Source: Aquibium microcysteis
GTDB lineage: Bacteria; Pseudomonadota; Alphaproteobacteria; Rhizobiales; Rhizobiaceae
Length of the DNA stretch: 64,000 nt
Assembly: GCF_014495845.1 (NCBI RefSeq)
Contig: NZ_CP061080.1
Span: 1,787,001-1,851,000 of the forward strand
Reading direction: 5' to 3'
In this document: positions 40,225 to 47,580 of the stretch, piece after piece
Layout: each line of letters opens with the position of its first letter
How positions within the stretch are numbered: the stretch's first letter is position 1
The notes under the pieces: model-generated
What the model was told of the DNA's origin: nothing
What the model saw: only the letters and a program-made list of their open reading frames with translations
Database searches by the model: none
Position numbers and translations under genes: made by a program

Positions 40225-40253
40225 ACTATGGTCCAGATGACAACCGTTTGCAA
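40225..40253 (-). promoter_or_regulatory. Promoter of the Fur/Mur-like gene
   Basis: On the minus strand TTGCAA and CATAGT are 17 bases apart. The -10 box ends seven bases before the start codon, so the mRNA may be leaderless. The -35 lies in the 8-base palindrome TTTGCAAA at 40247-40254, a likely operator. Confidence 0.45.
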
Positions 40254-40275
40254 ATGGCCGTGCGCGGCCTCTAAT

Positions 40276-40290
40276 TGCAAATGATTTGCA
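40276..40290. promoter_or_regulatory. Fur/Mur-type operator upstream of sitA
   Basis: TGCAAAT-G-ATTTGCA is a perfect 15-base palindrome ending seven bases before the sitA -35 box. It shares the core TTTGCAAAT-like sequence with the palindrome at 40247-40254 over the regulator's own promoter, as expected for one repressor acting on both genes. Confidence 0.6.
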
Positions 40291-40296
40291 TTTGCG

Positions 40297-40324
40297 TTGA
40301 CATCGCGGAAAATCGATCTATCTT
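40297..40324 (+). promoter_or_regulatory. sitA promoter
   Basis: A perfect TTGACA is followed after 16 bases by TATCTT, about 60 bases before the sitA start, and directly after the palindromic operator. Confidence 0.6.
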
Positions 40325-40386
40325 CCCTGGGAGAAAGCGCCCCGCGGCGGATCGGCCGCCGCCGGAAGCAACGGATCCCGAGACCC

Positions 40387-41271
40387 ATGCTGCGAACGCT
40401 TGCCATTGCCGTCCTCGCCCTCGTCACGAGCTTCGGAGCCGCCGCCGCGGACGACCGGCTCAAGGTCGTCACCACCTTCACCGTCATCGCCGACATGGCG
40501 CGCAACGTCGCAGGCGATGCGGCCACGGTGGAATCGATCACCCGCCCCGGCGCGGAAATCCACAACTATCAGCCGACGCCCGGCGACATCCTGAAGGCGC
40601 AGGATGCCGACCTGATCCTCTGGAACGGGTTGAACCTCGAACTCTGGTTCGAGCGCTTCTTCACCAATCTCCGCGACGTCCCCTCCGCGGTCGTGTCGGA
40701 AGGCGTGGTGCCCATGTCCATCGGCGACGGCCCCTACGCGGGAAAACCCAACCCGCATGCCTGGATGTCGCCGTCGGACGCGCTGATCTACGTCGACAAC
40801 ATCGCCAAGGCGCTTGCCTCCGCCGATCCGGCCAATGCGGCGACCTACGAGGCGAATGCGGCGGCCTACCGTGCCCGTATCGAGGCGGCGATCACGCCGA
40901 TCCGCGCGCAGCTGGCGGCCATTCCCGAGGAGCGGCGCTGGCTCGCCACCAGCGAAGGCGCCTTCAGCTACCTGGCGCGCGATTTCGGGCTGAAGGAACT
41001 CTATCTCTGGCCGATCAACGCCGACAGCCAAGGCACGCCGCAGCAGATCCGCCGCGTCATCGACGTGATGCGCGCCGAGCGGGTGCCGGCGATCTTCAGC
41101 GAGAACACCGTATCCGACAAGCCGGCACGGCAGGTCGCCCGCGAGACCGGCGCGGCCTATGGCGGCGTTCTCTACGTCGATTCGCTTTCGGAAGCCGACG
41201 GCCCGGTGCCGACCTATCTCGACCTGCTGCGCATAACGGCAGAAACCATCGCGAAAGGCCTCACCGAGTGA
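40387..41271 (+). CDS. sitA: Mn/Fe ABC transporter periplasmic binding protein SitA
   Basis: The 294-residue protein has a signal peptide ([20 protein letters not shown]) and the fold of cluster A-I metal-binding proteins. The four metal ligands are predicted as His59 ([11 protein letters not shown]), His124 (NPHAWMS), Glu190 (TSEGAFSY) and Asp265 (YVDSLS). A glutamate at the third position is typical of Mn/Fe binders such as SitA, whereas zinc proteins usually have histidine. It delivers metal to SitBCD. The ATG at 40387 gives the signal peptide. Its stop overlaps the sitB start (GTGA). Confidence 0.9.
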   Translation: MLRTLAIAVLALVTSFGAAAADDRLKVVTTFTVIADMARNVAGDAATVESITRPGAEIHNYQPTPGDILKAQDADLILWNGLNLELWFERFFTNLRDVPSAVVSEGVVPMSIGDGPYAGKPNPHAWMSPSDALIYVDNIAKALASADPANAATYEANAAAYRARIEAAITPIRAQLAAIPEERRWLATSEGAFSYLARDFGLKELYLWPINADSQGTPQQIRRVIDVMRAERVPAIFSENTVSDKPARQVARETGAAYGGVLYVDSLSEADGPVPTYLDLLRITAETIAKGLTE

Positions 41272-42206
41272 ACGCACCAGCCAGGGTCCAGGCAGACGAA
41301 GCGCCGCCCGGGATCGTAGCCAGCGACATCGCCGTGACCTACCGGAACGGGCACACGGCGCTTTCCGACGTCAGTTTCTCCATCCCGCAGGGGTCGATCA
41401 CGGCGCTGGTCGGGGTCAACGGCAGCGGCAAGTCGACCCTCTTCAAGGCCATCATGGGCTTCGTGCCGCTGTCGCGGGGCTCGGTCTCCATCCTGGGCCA
41501 GCCGGCCGGCCGCGCCCGCGACCGCAACGCCGTCGCCTATGTTCCCCAGGCCGAGGAGGTCGACTGGAACTTCCCCGTCCTGGTCGAGGACGTGGTGATG
41601 ATGGGCCGCTACGGCCACATGAATTTCCTGCGCATTCCCCGTCGCGCCGACAAGGACAAGGTGGCCGCCGCGCTCGACCGGGTCGGCATGACGGCATTCC
41701 GCAAGCGCCAGATCGGCGAACTCTCGGGGGGACAGAAGAAGCGCGTCTTCCTCGCCCGCGCGCTGGCCCAGGAGGGCCGTGTCATCCTCCTCGACGAGCC
41801 CTTCACCGGCGTCGACGTCACCACCGAGGAAGCGATCGTCACGCTGCTGCGCGATCTGCGCGCGGAGGGGCGCGTCATGCTGGTCTCCACGCACAACCTC
41901 GGCAGCGTGCCGGAGTTCTGCGACCGCGCCATCCTCGTCAACCGCACCGTGCTGGCGGCCGGCCCGACGAGCGAAGTCTTCACCCGCGCCAATCTGGAAG
42001 TCGCCTTCGGCGGCGTGCTGCGCCACTTCGTGCTCGGGGGCGCCGACCTGCACGACGACGCCGACAGGCGCCAGGTCACCGTCATCACCGACGACGAACG
42101 GCCCTTCGTGTTCTACGGCGAGGAAGGCGTCGACGGTGCGGCGGCGAGCCGGTCGGCGCAGGCCCCGGGCGACGCGAGGCCCTCGGCACCCGAGGAACGG
42201 GGCTGA
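41268..42206 (+). CDS. sitB: Mn/Fe ABC transporter ATP-binding protein SitB
   Basis: The 312-residue ATPase has Walker [10 protein letters not shown], signature [10 protein letters not shown], Walker B VILLDEPF and the switch histidine in STHN. It belongs to the metal ABC family of FbpC/ZnuC-like importers. An unusually long C-terminal tail (about 50 residues after FVFYGEEG) has no recognised domain. The GTG start at 41268 overlaps the sitA stop. sitC begins two bases after its stop. Confidence 0.9.
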   Translation: MNAPARVQADEAPPGIVASDIAVTYRNGHTALSDVSFSIPQGSITALVGVNGSGKSTLFKAIMGFVPLSRGSVSILGQPAGRARDRNAVAYVPQAEEVDWNFPVLVEDVVMMGRYGHMNFLRIPRRADKDKVAAALDRVGMTAFRKRQIGELSGGQKKRVFLARALAQEGRVILLDEPFTGVDVTTEEAIVTLLRDLRAEGRVMLVSTHNLGSVPEFCDRAILVNRTVLAAGPTSEVFTRANLEVAFGGVLRHFVLGGADLHDDADRRQVTVITDDERPFVFYGEEGVDGAAASRSAQAPGDARPSAPEERG

Positions 42207-42208
42207 CC

Positions 42209-43066
42209 GTGGACCTGCTGCTCGAGCCCTTCTCCTACGGTTACATGGTCAACGCGATCTGGGTCAGCGCGCTGGTCGGCGGCGTCTGCGCCTTTCTGTC
42301 GGCCTACCTGATGCTCAAGGGCTGGTCGCTGATCGGCGACGCGCTGTCCCATTCCATCGTGCCGGGCGTCGCGGGCGCCTACATGCTGGGCCTGCCCTTC
42401 TCGCTCGGTGCCTTCCTGTCGGGCGGGCTGGCGGCCGGCGCCATGCTGTTCCTCAACCAGCGCACCAAGCTGCGCGAGGACGCCGTGATCGGCCTGATCT
42501 TCACCTCCTTCTTCGGGCTGGGCCTGTTCATGGTGTCGCTGTCGCCGACCTCGGTGAACATCCAGACCATCGTGCTCGGCAACATCCTCGCGATCACGCC
42601 CGAGGACACGCTTCAGCTCGTCATCATCGCCGGCGTCTCGCTGGTCGTGCTGCTCGCCAAGTGGAAGGACCTGATGGTGGTCTTCTTCGACGAGACGCAT
42701 GCGCGGTCCATCGGCCTCAACCCCTTCGTGCTCAAGGCCGTCTTCTTCACGCTGCTGTCGGCCTGCACCGTCGCCGCCCTCCAGACGGTCGGCGCCTTCC
42801 TCGTCATCGCGATGGTGGTGACGCCGGGCGCGACGGCCTATCTGCTGACCGACCGGTTTCCGCGGCTGATCGCGGTGTCGGTCGCCGTCGGTTCCATCTC
42901 GAGCTTCGCGGGAGCCTACCTGTCCTATTTCCTGGACGGCGCGACCGGCGGCATCATCGTGGTGCTGCAGACGCTGGTCTTTCTCGCGGCCTTCGTCTTC
43001 GCGCCCAAGCACGGCATGCTGGCTGCCCGCCGCAAGGCCCGCGCGACCCTGGCGGAGGGCGCATGA
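42209..43066 (+). CDS. sitC: Mn/Fe ABC transporter permease SitC
   Basis: The 285-residue protein has about eight membrane segments and the ABC-3 permease signatures: YLMLKGWSLIGDALSHSIVP near the N-terminus and TVGAFLVIAMVVTPGATAYL near residue 200. It pairs with SitD to form the membrane channel. GTG at 42209 is chosen as start. The stop overlaps the sitD start by four bases (ATGA), giving tight coupling. Confidence 0.9.
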   Translation: MDLLLEPFSYGYMVNAIWVSALVGGVCAFLSAYLMLKGWSLIGDALSHSIVPGVAGAYMLGLPFSLGAFLSGGLAAGAMLFLNQRTKLREDAVIGLIFTSFFGLGLFMVSLSPTSVNIQTIVLGNILAITPEDTLQLVIIAGVSLVVLLAKWKDLMVVFFDETHARSIGLNPFVLKAVFFTLLSACTVAALQTVGAFLVIAMVVTPGATAYLLTDRFPRLIAVSVAVGSISSFAGAYLSYFLDGATGGIIVVLQTLVFLAAFVFAPKHGMLAARRKARATLAEGA

Positions 43067-43905
43067 TCGACCAGCTGCTCCTGCCTTTCGCGTTCCCCTT
43101 CATGCAGCAGGCCTTCGCGATCGCGCTTCTGGTCGCAGCACCCATGGCATTGCTGTCGACCTTCCTGGTGCTCAAGGGCTGGTCGCTGATGGGCGACGCC
43201 ATCAGCCATGCCGTGCTGCCGGGCATCGTCATCGCCTACATCGTCGGCATCCCGCTTGCGGTCGGCGCCTTCGCGGCGGGAATGATCTGTGCCCTGGGGA
43301 CCGGATTCCTCAAGGAGAACAGCCGGGTCAAGGAAGACACGGTGATGGGGGTCGTCTTCTCCGGCATGTTCGGGCTCGGGCTCGTGCTCTATGTCGGCAT
43401 CCAGACCTCGGTGCATCTCGACCACATCCTGTTCGGTGACATGCTGGGCGTCACCTGGCGCGACGTCGCCGAAAGCGGCGTCATCGCCGCCCTCGTGTCG
43501 GGTCTCCTCCTGCTGCGCAGGCGCGACCTGCTCGTGCTGGCCTTCGACCCCCAGCATGCCCGTGCCATCGGGCTGCCGGTCAGGCTGCTGCATTACGGCC
43601 TGCTGGCGATCCTGTCGCTGACGATCGTCGGCGCGCTCAAGGCCGTCGGCATCATCCTCGCCATCGCCATGCTGATCACGCCGGGCGCCACCGCCTTCCT
43701 GATCGCCCGCCGCTTCGAGACGATGATGGCGATCTCGCTTGTCGTCTCGCTCACGGCCTCCTTCCTCGGCGTCTACCTGTCCTTCTTCATCGACAGCGCG
43801 CCCGCGCCGACCATCGTCCTCCTGATGACCGCCGCCTTCGTGCTGGCCTTCATCCGCGCGCGCATGTCCGCCGCCCGCACGGCGGCGCGTGCCGCGACGC
43901 CCTGA
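43063..43905 (+). CDS. sitD: Mn/Fe ABC transporter permease SitD
   Basis: The 280-residue ABC-3 permease is related to SitC, with LVLKGWSLMGDAISHAVLP and VGIILAIAMLITPGATAFLI. Having two permease genes is characteristic of SitABCD/MntABCD-type manganese and iron importers, unlike single-permease zinc systems. It completes a four-gene operon with overlapping or near-touching genes and no internal promoter visible. Confidence 0.9.
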   Translation: MIDQLLLPFAFPFMQQAFAIALLVAAPMALLSTFLVLKGWSLMGDAISHAVLPGIVIAYIVGIPLAVGAFAAGMICALGTGFLKENSRVKEDTVMGVVFSGMFGLGLVLYVGIQTSVHLDHILFGDMLGVTWRDVAESGVIAALVSGLLLLRRRDLLVLAFDPQHARAIGLPVRLLHYGLLAILSLTIVGALKAVGIILAIAMLITPGATAFLIARRFETMMAISLVVSLTASFLGVYLSFFIDSAPAPTIVLLMTAAFVLAFIRARMSAARTAARAATP

Positions 43906-43944
43906 GGCATGGCGGCGGCGGTGTCGCCTCCCTATATCGGCGGG

Positions 43945-44268
43945 ATGAAGACCACCCTGCCCCGCCTGGCCGTCATGATCCTGCTCGCCGCGCCGGCGCC
44001 CTTCCTGCTTGCCGGTGCCGGGTCCGCCCAGACCGTGCAGGCTCCGGCCATCACGGGCGCCGCGCCGAGGGTCACCGCGCCTCTGGTCGACAGACAGATC
44101 CAGGAGAGCATCGCCCGGCGGGAGGCTTACCAGCAGCTCCAGCAGCTCCAGCGGCAGCAGGACCGCGATGCCACCCGCTATCGCCCGGACCGGCTCGAGG
44201 TACCGGTGATGAAGCCGTCATGCACCTCGTCGACCTACGGAAGCGCCGGCCCGGCGAACTGCCGCTGA
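43945..44268 (+). CDS. Small secreted protein of unknown function
   Basis: The 107-residue protein begins with a signal peptide (LAVMILLAAPAPFLLAGAGSAQ). The mature part has a glutamine-rich helical stretch (AYQQLQQLQRQQDRD) and two cysteines near the C-terminus (KPSCTSS ... PANC), so it may form a disulfide in the periplasm. ATG at 43945 (MKTTLPRL) is preferred over one at 43909. It lies 39 bases after sitD and could be co-transcribed; it has no recognised domain. Confidence 0.65.
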   Translation: MKTTLPRLAVMILLAAPAPFLLAGAGSAQTVQAPAITGAAPRVTAPLVDRQIQESIARREAYQQLQQLQRQQDRDATRYRPDRLEVPVMKPSCTSSTYGSAGPANCR

Positions 44269-44404
44269 CGCGCGACCCGGAAAGCGCCGCCGGTCGTCGG
44301 GAGACGGCCTCGAGGCGAGACCGGCGCCGGTGTCGGAGGGGGCGGTTCCGGCGGATCGCGAGACGCCGCGGGGAGCGAGGATCGCTCGGGCGGCCCAGCG
44401 CGCG

Positions 44405-44893
44405 TCACGCCAGGGGAAGCATCAGCCTGAGGATCGGCGGGCCGTCGAAATCGCCGTCGCGGGGATACTCCTCGCGGTGGTGCGGCCCCGTTTCCGCCCG
44501 TTTCAGCCCTTGCGACGCGAGCCAGCCGATCATGCGGCCGTAATGCGCAACCACGTCGCCGTCCGCCTCGCCGTGCCAGGAGGCGACGTGGCGGCGCGCC
44601 GGCAGGTCGATCCTGACCAGACCTTCTGCATCGCCGACCTCTCCGGCCGCGGCGCCCACGAAATAGCGGAAGCCGTCAGGCCTGTCGTTGAAGGACAGGC
44701 CGACGAGCGGACCGCTCCACAGATCGCCCTTCCCGACACGGGTCTGCAGGGACCTGAGCGTCGCGCGCACCGCACCCGCCGCGGCCTCCCCGTAGCGTCC
44801 CTCCCAGTCGAGCCCGACCAGCGTCTCGGCCGGCCGCTCGATCACGGCGAAATCGGAGCGTGTCCGGACGTTCTCGTCACAAAGCTGGCACAT
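44405..44893 (-). CDS. GyrI-like small-molecule-binding domain protein
   Basis: The 162-residue protein fits the GyrI-like/SOUL-type effector-binding fold: FAVIERPAETLVGLDWEGRY at the start, then LSFNDRPDGFRYFVGAAAG and WHGEADGDVVAHYGRMIGWL. Such domains occur as stand-alone proteins or attached to AraC-type regulators and bind drugs or amphipathic ligands. The N-terminus has a CxxC (MCQLCDEN), which could bind a metal. It is monocistronic and divergent from the ycaQ-like gene. The assignment is by overall pattern. Confidence 0.65.
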   Translation of the reverse strand: MCQLCDENVRTRSDFAVIERPAETLVGLDWEGRYGEAAAGAVRATLRSLQTRVGKGDLWSGPLVGLSFNDRPDGFRYFVGAAAGEVGDAEGLVRIDLPARRHVASWHGEADGDVVAHYGRMIGWLASQGLKRAETGPHHREEYPRDGDFDGPPILRLMLPLA

Positions 44894-45081
44894 CGACTGT
44901 CCTGAAGCTCGACCGATGACCCCTGCCTAGCCCAAGGACCGCGCCGATGGCCAGCCCGGTGGGCGCGGATGCCGACAGGCACCGTCAGGAGCCGCCACGC
45001 TTTCGGGTTGACGCGGCCGTTCCACCGCGACTTATCGTTCCGTTCGAGCCACGCTTCGCGACCGACCGGACGACGCATTCC

Positions 45082-46284
45082 ATGACCGACACGATTTCGC
45101 TCGCGGCCGCCCGCCGCATCGCGCTGGCCGCGCAGGGCTTCGCCGAGAAGCGGTCGGGTGCCCCGCGCACCTGGCGGCACGTGAGCGCGGTGCTCGCCCG
45201 CACGGGACTGTTCCAGATCGATTCGGTCAGCGCCGTGGTGCGGGCGCACTACATGCCGGCCTTCTCGCGCCTCGGCGCCTACCCGATGACCCTGATCGAC
45301 GAGGCGGCCATGCGCCGGCCGCGCCGCCTGTTCGAGTACTGGGCGCACGAGGCCTCCTACCTCCCCGTCGAGACCTGGCCGCTGCTGCAATGGCGCATGC
45401 ACAATGCACGCGACAACCGCGGCATCTACGGCCGGCTCGCCACGTTCGGCCGCGAGCGGGCGGATTACATCGAGGACATCTTCCGCAGGGTCGAGGCGGA
45501 CGGTCCCATCGCGGCTTCGGCGATCGAGGGCCAGAAGGGCGAAGGCGGATGGTGGGGCTGGAGCGACGCCAAGCATGCCTTCGAGTGGCTGTTCTGGGCC
45601 GGCCGCATCACCACCGCCAGCCGGCGCGGCTTCGAGCGGCTCTACGACCTGCCGGAGCGGGTGATACCGAAGGCGATCCACGACCGCCCCTCTCCCGCGC
45701 CCGCCGACGCGATCCGCGAGCTCCTGCTGATCTCCGCCCGCGCTCTCGGCATCGCGACGGCCGCCGACCTTCGCGACTATTTCCGCCTGTCGCCGCGCGA
45801 GGCCGATGCCCGCATCGCCGAACTGGTGGAGAACGGCGACCTCGTGCAGACGAGGGTGGAGGGATGGAGCCAGAAGGCCTACCTCGCTGCCGGCGCCAGG
45901 GTGCCGCGCAAGGTGAGCGGCAGCGCGCTGCTCGCGCCCTTCGATCCGCTGGTCTGGGAACGGGGCCGCACCGAGCGGCTGTTCGGTTTCCGCTACCGCA
46001 TCGAAATCTACACGCCGGCGCACAGGCGAACGCACGGGTACTACGTCATGCCGTGGCTGCTCGACGAGGCCATCGCGGCCCGGCTCGACCTGAAGGCCGA
46101 CCGCGCCGCCGGGGTCCTGCGGGTCAACGCGGCCTTCGCCGAAGGAGACGTGCGGGCGCATGCCGCAGAGGCGCTTGCGGGCGACCTGCGGAGCATGGCG
46201 GGCTGGCTCGGCCTCGACGACGTGACCGTCGCAGAGAGAGGCGATTTCGCCCCTGCGCTGGCCGGGGCGCTGAAGACGGCCTGA
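45082..46284 (+). CDS. YcaQ/AlkX-type DNA glycosylase (HTH_42 family)
   Basis: The 400-residue protein is a winged-helix HTH_42 family member related to E. coli YcaQ, a glycosylase that unhooks interstrand DNA crosslinks and removes N7-alkylguanine. The catalytic motif QxD appears as Gln45-Ile-Asp47 (GLFQIDSVSAVVRAHY). SALLAPFDPLVWERGRTERL and FRYRIEIYTPAHRR near residues 280-315 are also typical. The ATG at 45082 is the homologous start. The next gene is convergent, six bases away. Activity is inferred from the motif. Confidence 0.85.
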   Translation: MTDTISLAAARRIALAAQGFAEKRSGAPRTWRHVSAVLARTGLFQIDSVSAVVRAHYMPAFSRLGAYPMTLIDEAAMRRPRRLFEYWAHEASYLPVETWPLLQWRMHNARDNRGIYGRLATFGRERADYIEDIFRRVEADGPIAASAIEGQKGEGGWWGWSDAKHAFEWLFWAGRITTASRRGFERLYDLPERVIPKAIHDRPSPAPADAIRELLLISARALGIATAADLRDYFRLSPREADARIAELVENGDLVQTRVEGWSQKAYLAAGARVPRKVSGSALLAPFDPLVWERGRTERLFGFRYRIEIYTPAHRRTHGYYVMPWLLDEAIAARLDLKADRAAGVLRVNAAFAEGDVRAHAAEALAGDLRSMAGWLGLDDVTVAERGDFAPALAGALKTA

Positions 46285-46290
46285 GGCGCG

Positions 46291-46695
46291 TCAGCCGATC
46301 TTGCGGACGCGCGCCTTGCGGGCAGCGTAGCGGGCGTCGCGCCGCGCCTTGCGCGCGGCTTCCTCGGCGATTTCCGCCGCGATGCGCGCTTCTTCTTCCT
46401 GCGCACGCAGTTCGGCCGCGCGACGCTCTTCTTCCTCGCGCTGCAGCCGCTCGGCTTCGCGCTGCGCCTCGCGCTCGGCCTTCAGCCGCGCTTCCTCGGC
46501 GAGCTTCGCCTGACGACGCGCTTCCTTCTCCTTCTCGCGTTCGGCACGGGCCTCGGCGATGGCGCGGCGCTCGGCCATGCGAGCCTGATACTCAGGGTCG
46601 TTCTCGTCCGGGCGCTGCTTGAACTTCTCCAGGAGGGCGGCCTTCGCGGCCATGGCGTCCTGACGCCTGTCGGCAAAGTTATCGCGGTACTTCAA
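46291..46695 (-). CDS. DUF6481-type charged helical protein
   Basis: The 134-residue protein opens KYRDNFADRRQDAMAAK and is then a single long charged helix or coiled coil rich in Arg, Glu and Ala (EREKEKEARRQAKLAEEARL). This matches a widespread alphaproteobacterial family often called DUF6481. The start is TTG at 46695, with GAAGG six bases upstream; the next in-frame ATG would cut off the conserved N-terminus. Low-complexity helices of this kind may bind RNA or DNA, but function is unknown. Confidence 0.7.
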   Translation of the reverse strand: MKYRDNFADRRQDAMAAKAALLEKFKQRPDENDPEYQARMAERRAIAEARAEREKEKEARRQAKLAEEARLKAEREAQREAERLQREEEERRAAELRAQEEEARIAAEIAEEAARKARRDARYAARKARVRKIG

Positions 46696-47025
46696 TTCTG
46701 ACCTTCAACCTTTTCAATGCGTATATGTCGGTCGCACGGACCGGTACTGGAGCCGGCCGGCGCGGGGCCGACGGCGGCGTGGGCATGCGCCGGTATGGGA
46801 GCGACCCTCTCGAGCCGCATTGGAAACAGTCGCTTCTCGCCTTGCAGGGACAGGCCTCTCAGGTAAGCGAGTCACGCCGGGAACACGGATGAATCGCACG
46901 AGCGACGCCCGCGATCTAATGGCTGAGCACCGTAAGGTCAAGTCTCCACCGCTGAAGAAGCGCGAATGATGCAGCAAAGCCATGGATGCGAAGGATATCT
47001 CCGACGATAGCGCGGGTCGACGGGA
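46696..47025. other. Intergenic region with no supported gene
   Basis: This 330-base gap lies upstream of the DUF6481 gene and downstream of the next minus-strand gene. An 89-codon minus-strand frame (46714-46983) is arginine-rich and has no domain or ribosome site; I do not accept it. An AT-rich patch (ATATAC on the minus strand near 46728) may belong to the DUF6481 promoter. I see nothing else. Confidence 0.5.
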
Positions 47026-47259
47026 TCAGCGGTGAATGCTCCCCCGCCGTGGCCGCGTCCTCGGCGGCAGCTGCGTGCGCAGGATCTCGCTGACCTCGAC
47101 CCTGGCCATGTCGATCAGATAGGCCAGCATGTCCAGCTTCTCTGTCTCCGCCATGCCGCGCAGCTGGCCGAGCATCGCATGGACATATTCCAGCATGGCT
47201 TCGCGGTCCGCGTTGCCGGACTGTCCTGACTGTGTCTGCTTGCCGTGGGACTGGTTCAT
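47026..47259 (-). CDS. Small conserved rhizobial protein
   Basis: The 77-residue protein has a polar, glutamine-rich N-terminus and a conserved-looking amphipathic core (AMLEYVHAMLGQLRGMAETE, MLAYLIDMARVEVSEILR). I recall similar small proteins of unknown function in other rhizobia. The ATG at 47259 is chosen because the conserved part begins shortly after it; GGGGAG is rather far upstream (15 bases). It is divergent from topA. Function unknown. Confidence 0.65.
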   Translation of the reverse strand: MNQSHGKQTQSGQSGNADREAMLEYVHAMLGQLRGMAETEKLDMLAYLIDMARVEVSEILRTQLPPRTRPRRGSIHR

Positions 47260-47580
47260 GGCGTTAGCGGCGTCTCCCCGAACCGGGCGCTTGCGGCCGG
47301 TTCCTTCCCTCTGCCTGCGCATGCTCTCCAAGCGGCCGGCGCCCGCCTGCCGGTCGTCCCGCCCGCGCCGCCTGCAACCCCGCGTATCGGGCGATGACTT
47401 ATTATTAGTTGCAACAAATGGCAGCAACAACCAATTACAGGTTGTGCTTAGGCGGGACGTGCTCCGGATCGAGGGCTTGACCCTGGCGATTTAGCCCGCC
47501 ATGTGACGGAAGAATTCCAACATTGGCGGCGGGTGCGGATCGGATCCGGCATTCCGGCGCACAGGGAAGCACCAGACCAT
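47260..47580. other. Divergent intergenic region upstream of topA
   Basis: A 321-base gap. Its centre (47398-47450) is AT-rich and contains the inverted repeat ACAACC-N7-GGTTGT (around 47427-47446) and GTTGCAACAA. On the minus strand TTGTTG-N17-TAATAA could be a promoter for the small gene at 47259. No convincing topA promoter or RNA gene is visible. Confidence 0.4.

Noticed and set aside
46714-46983. 89-codon minus-strand frame in the gap before the DUF6481 gene
   Set aside because: Arginine-rich, no ribosome site and no domain; composition fits random frame.
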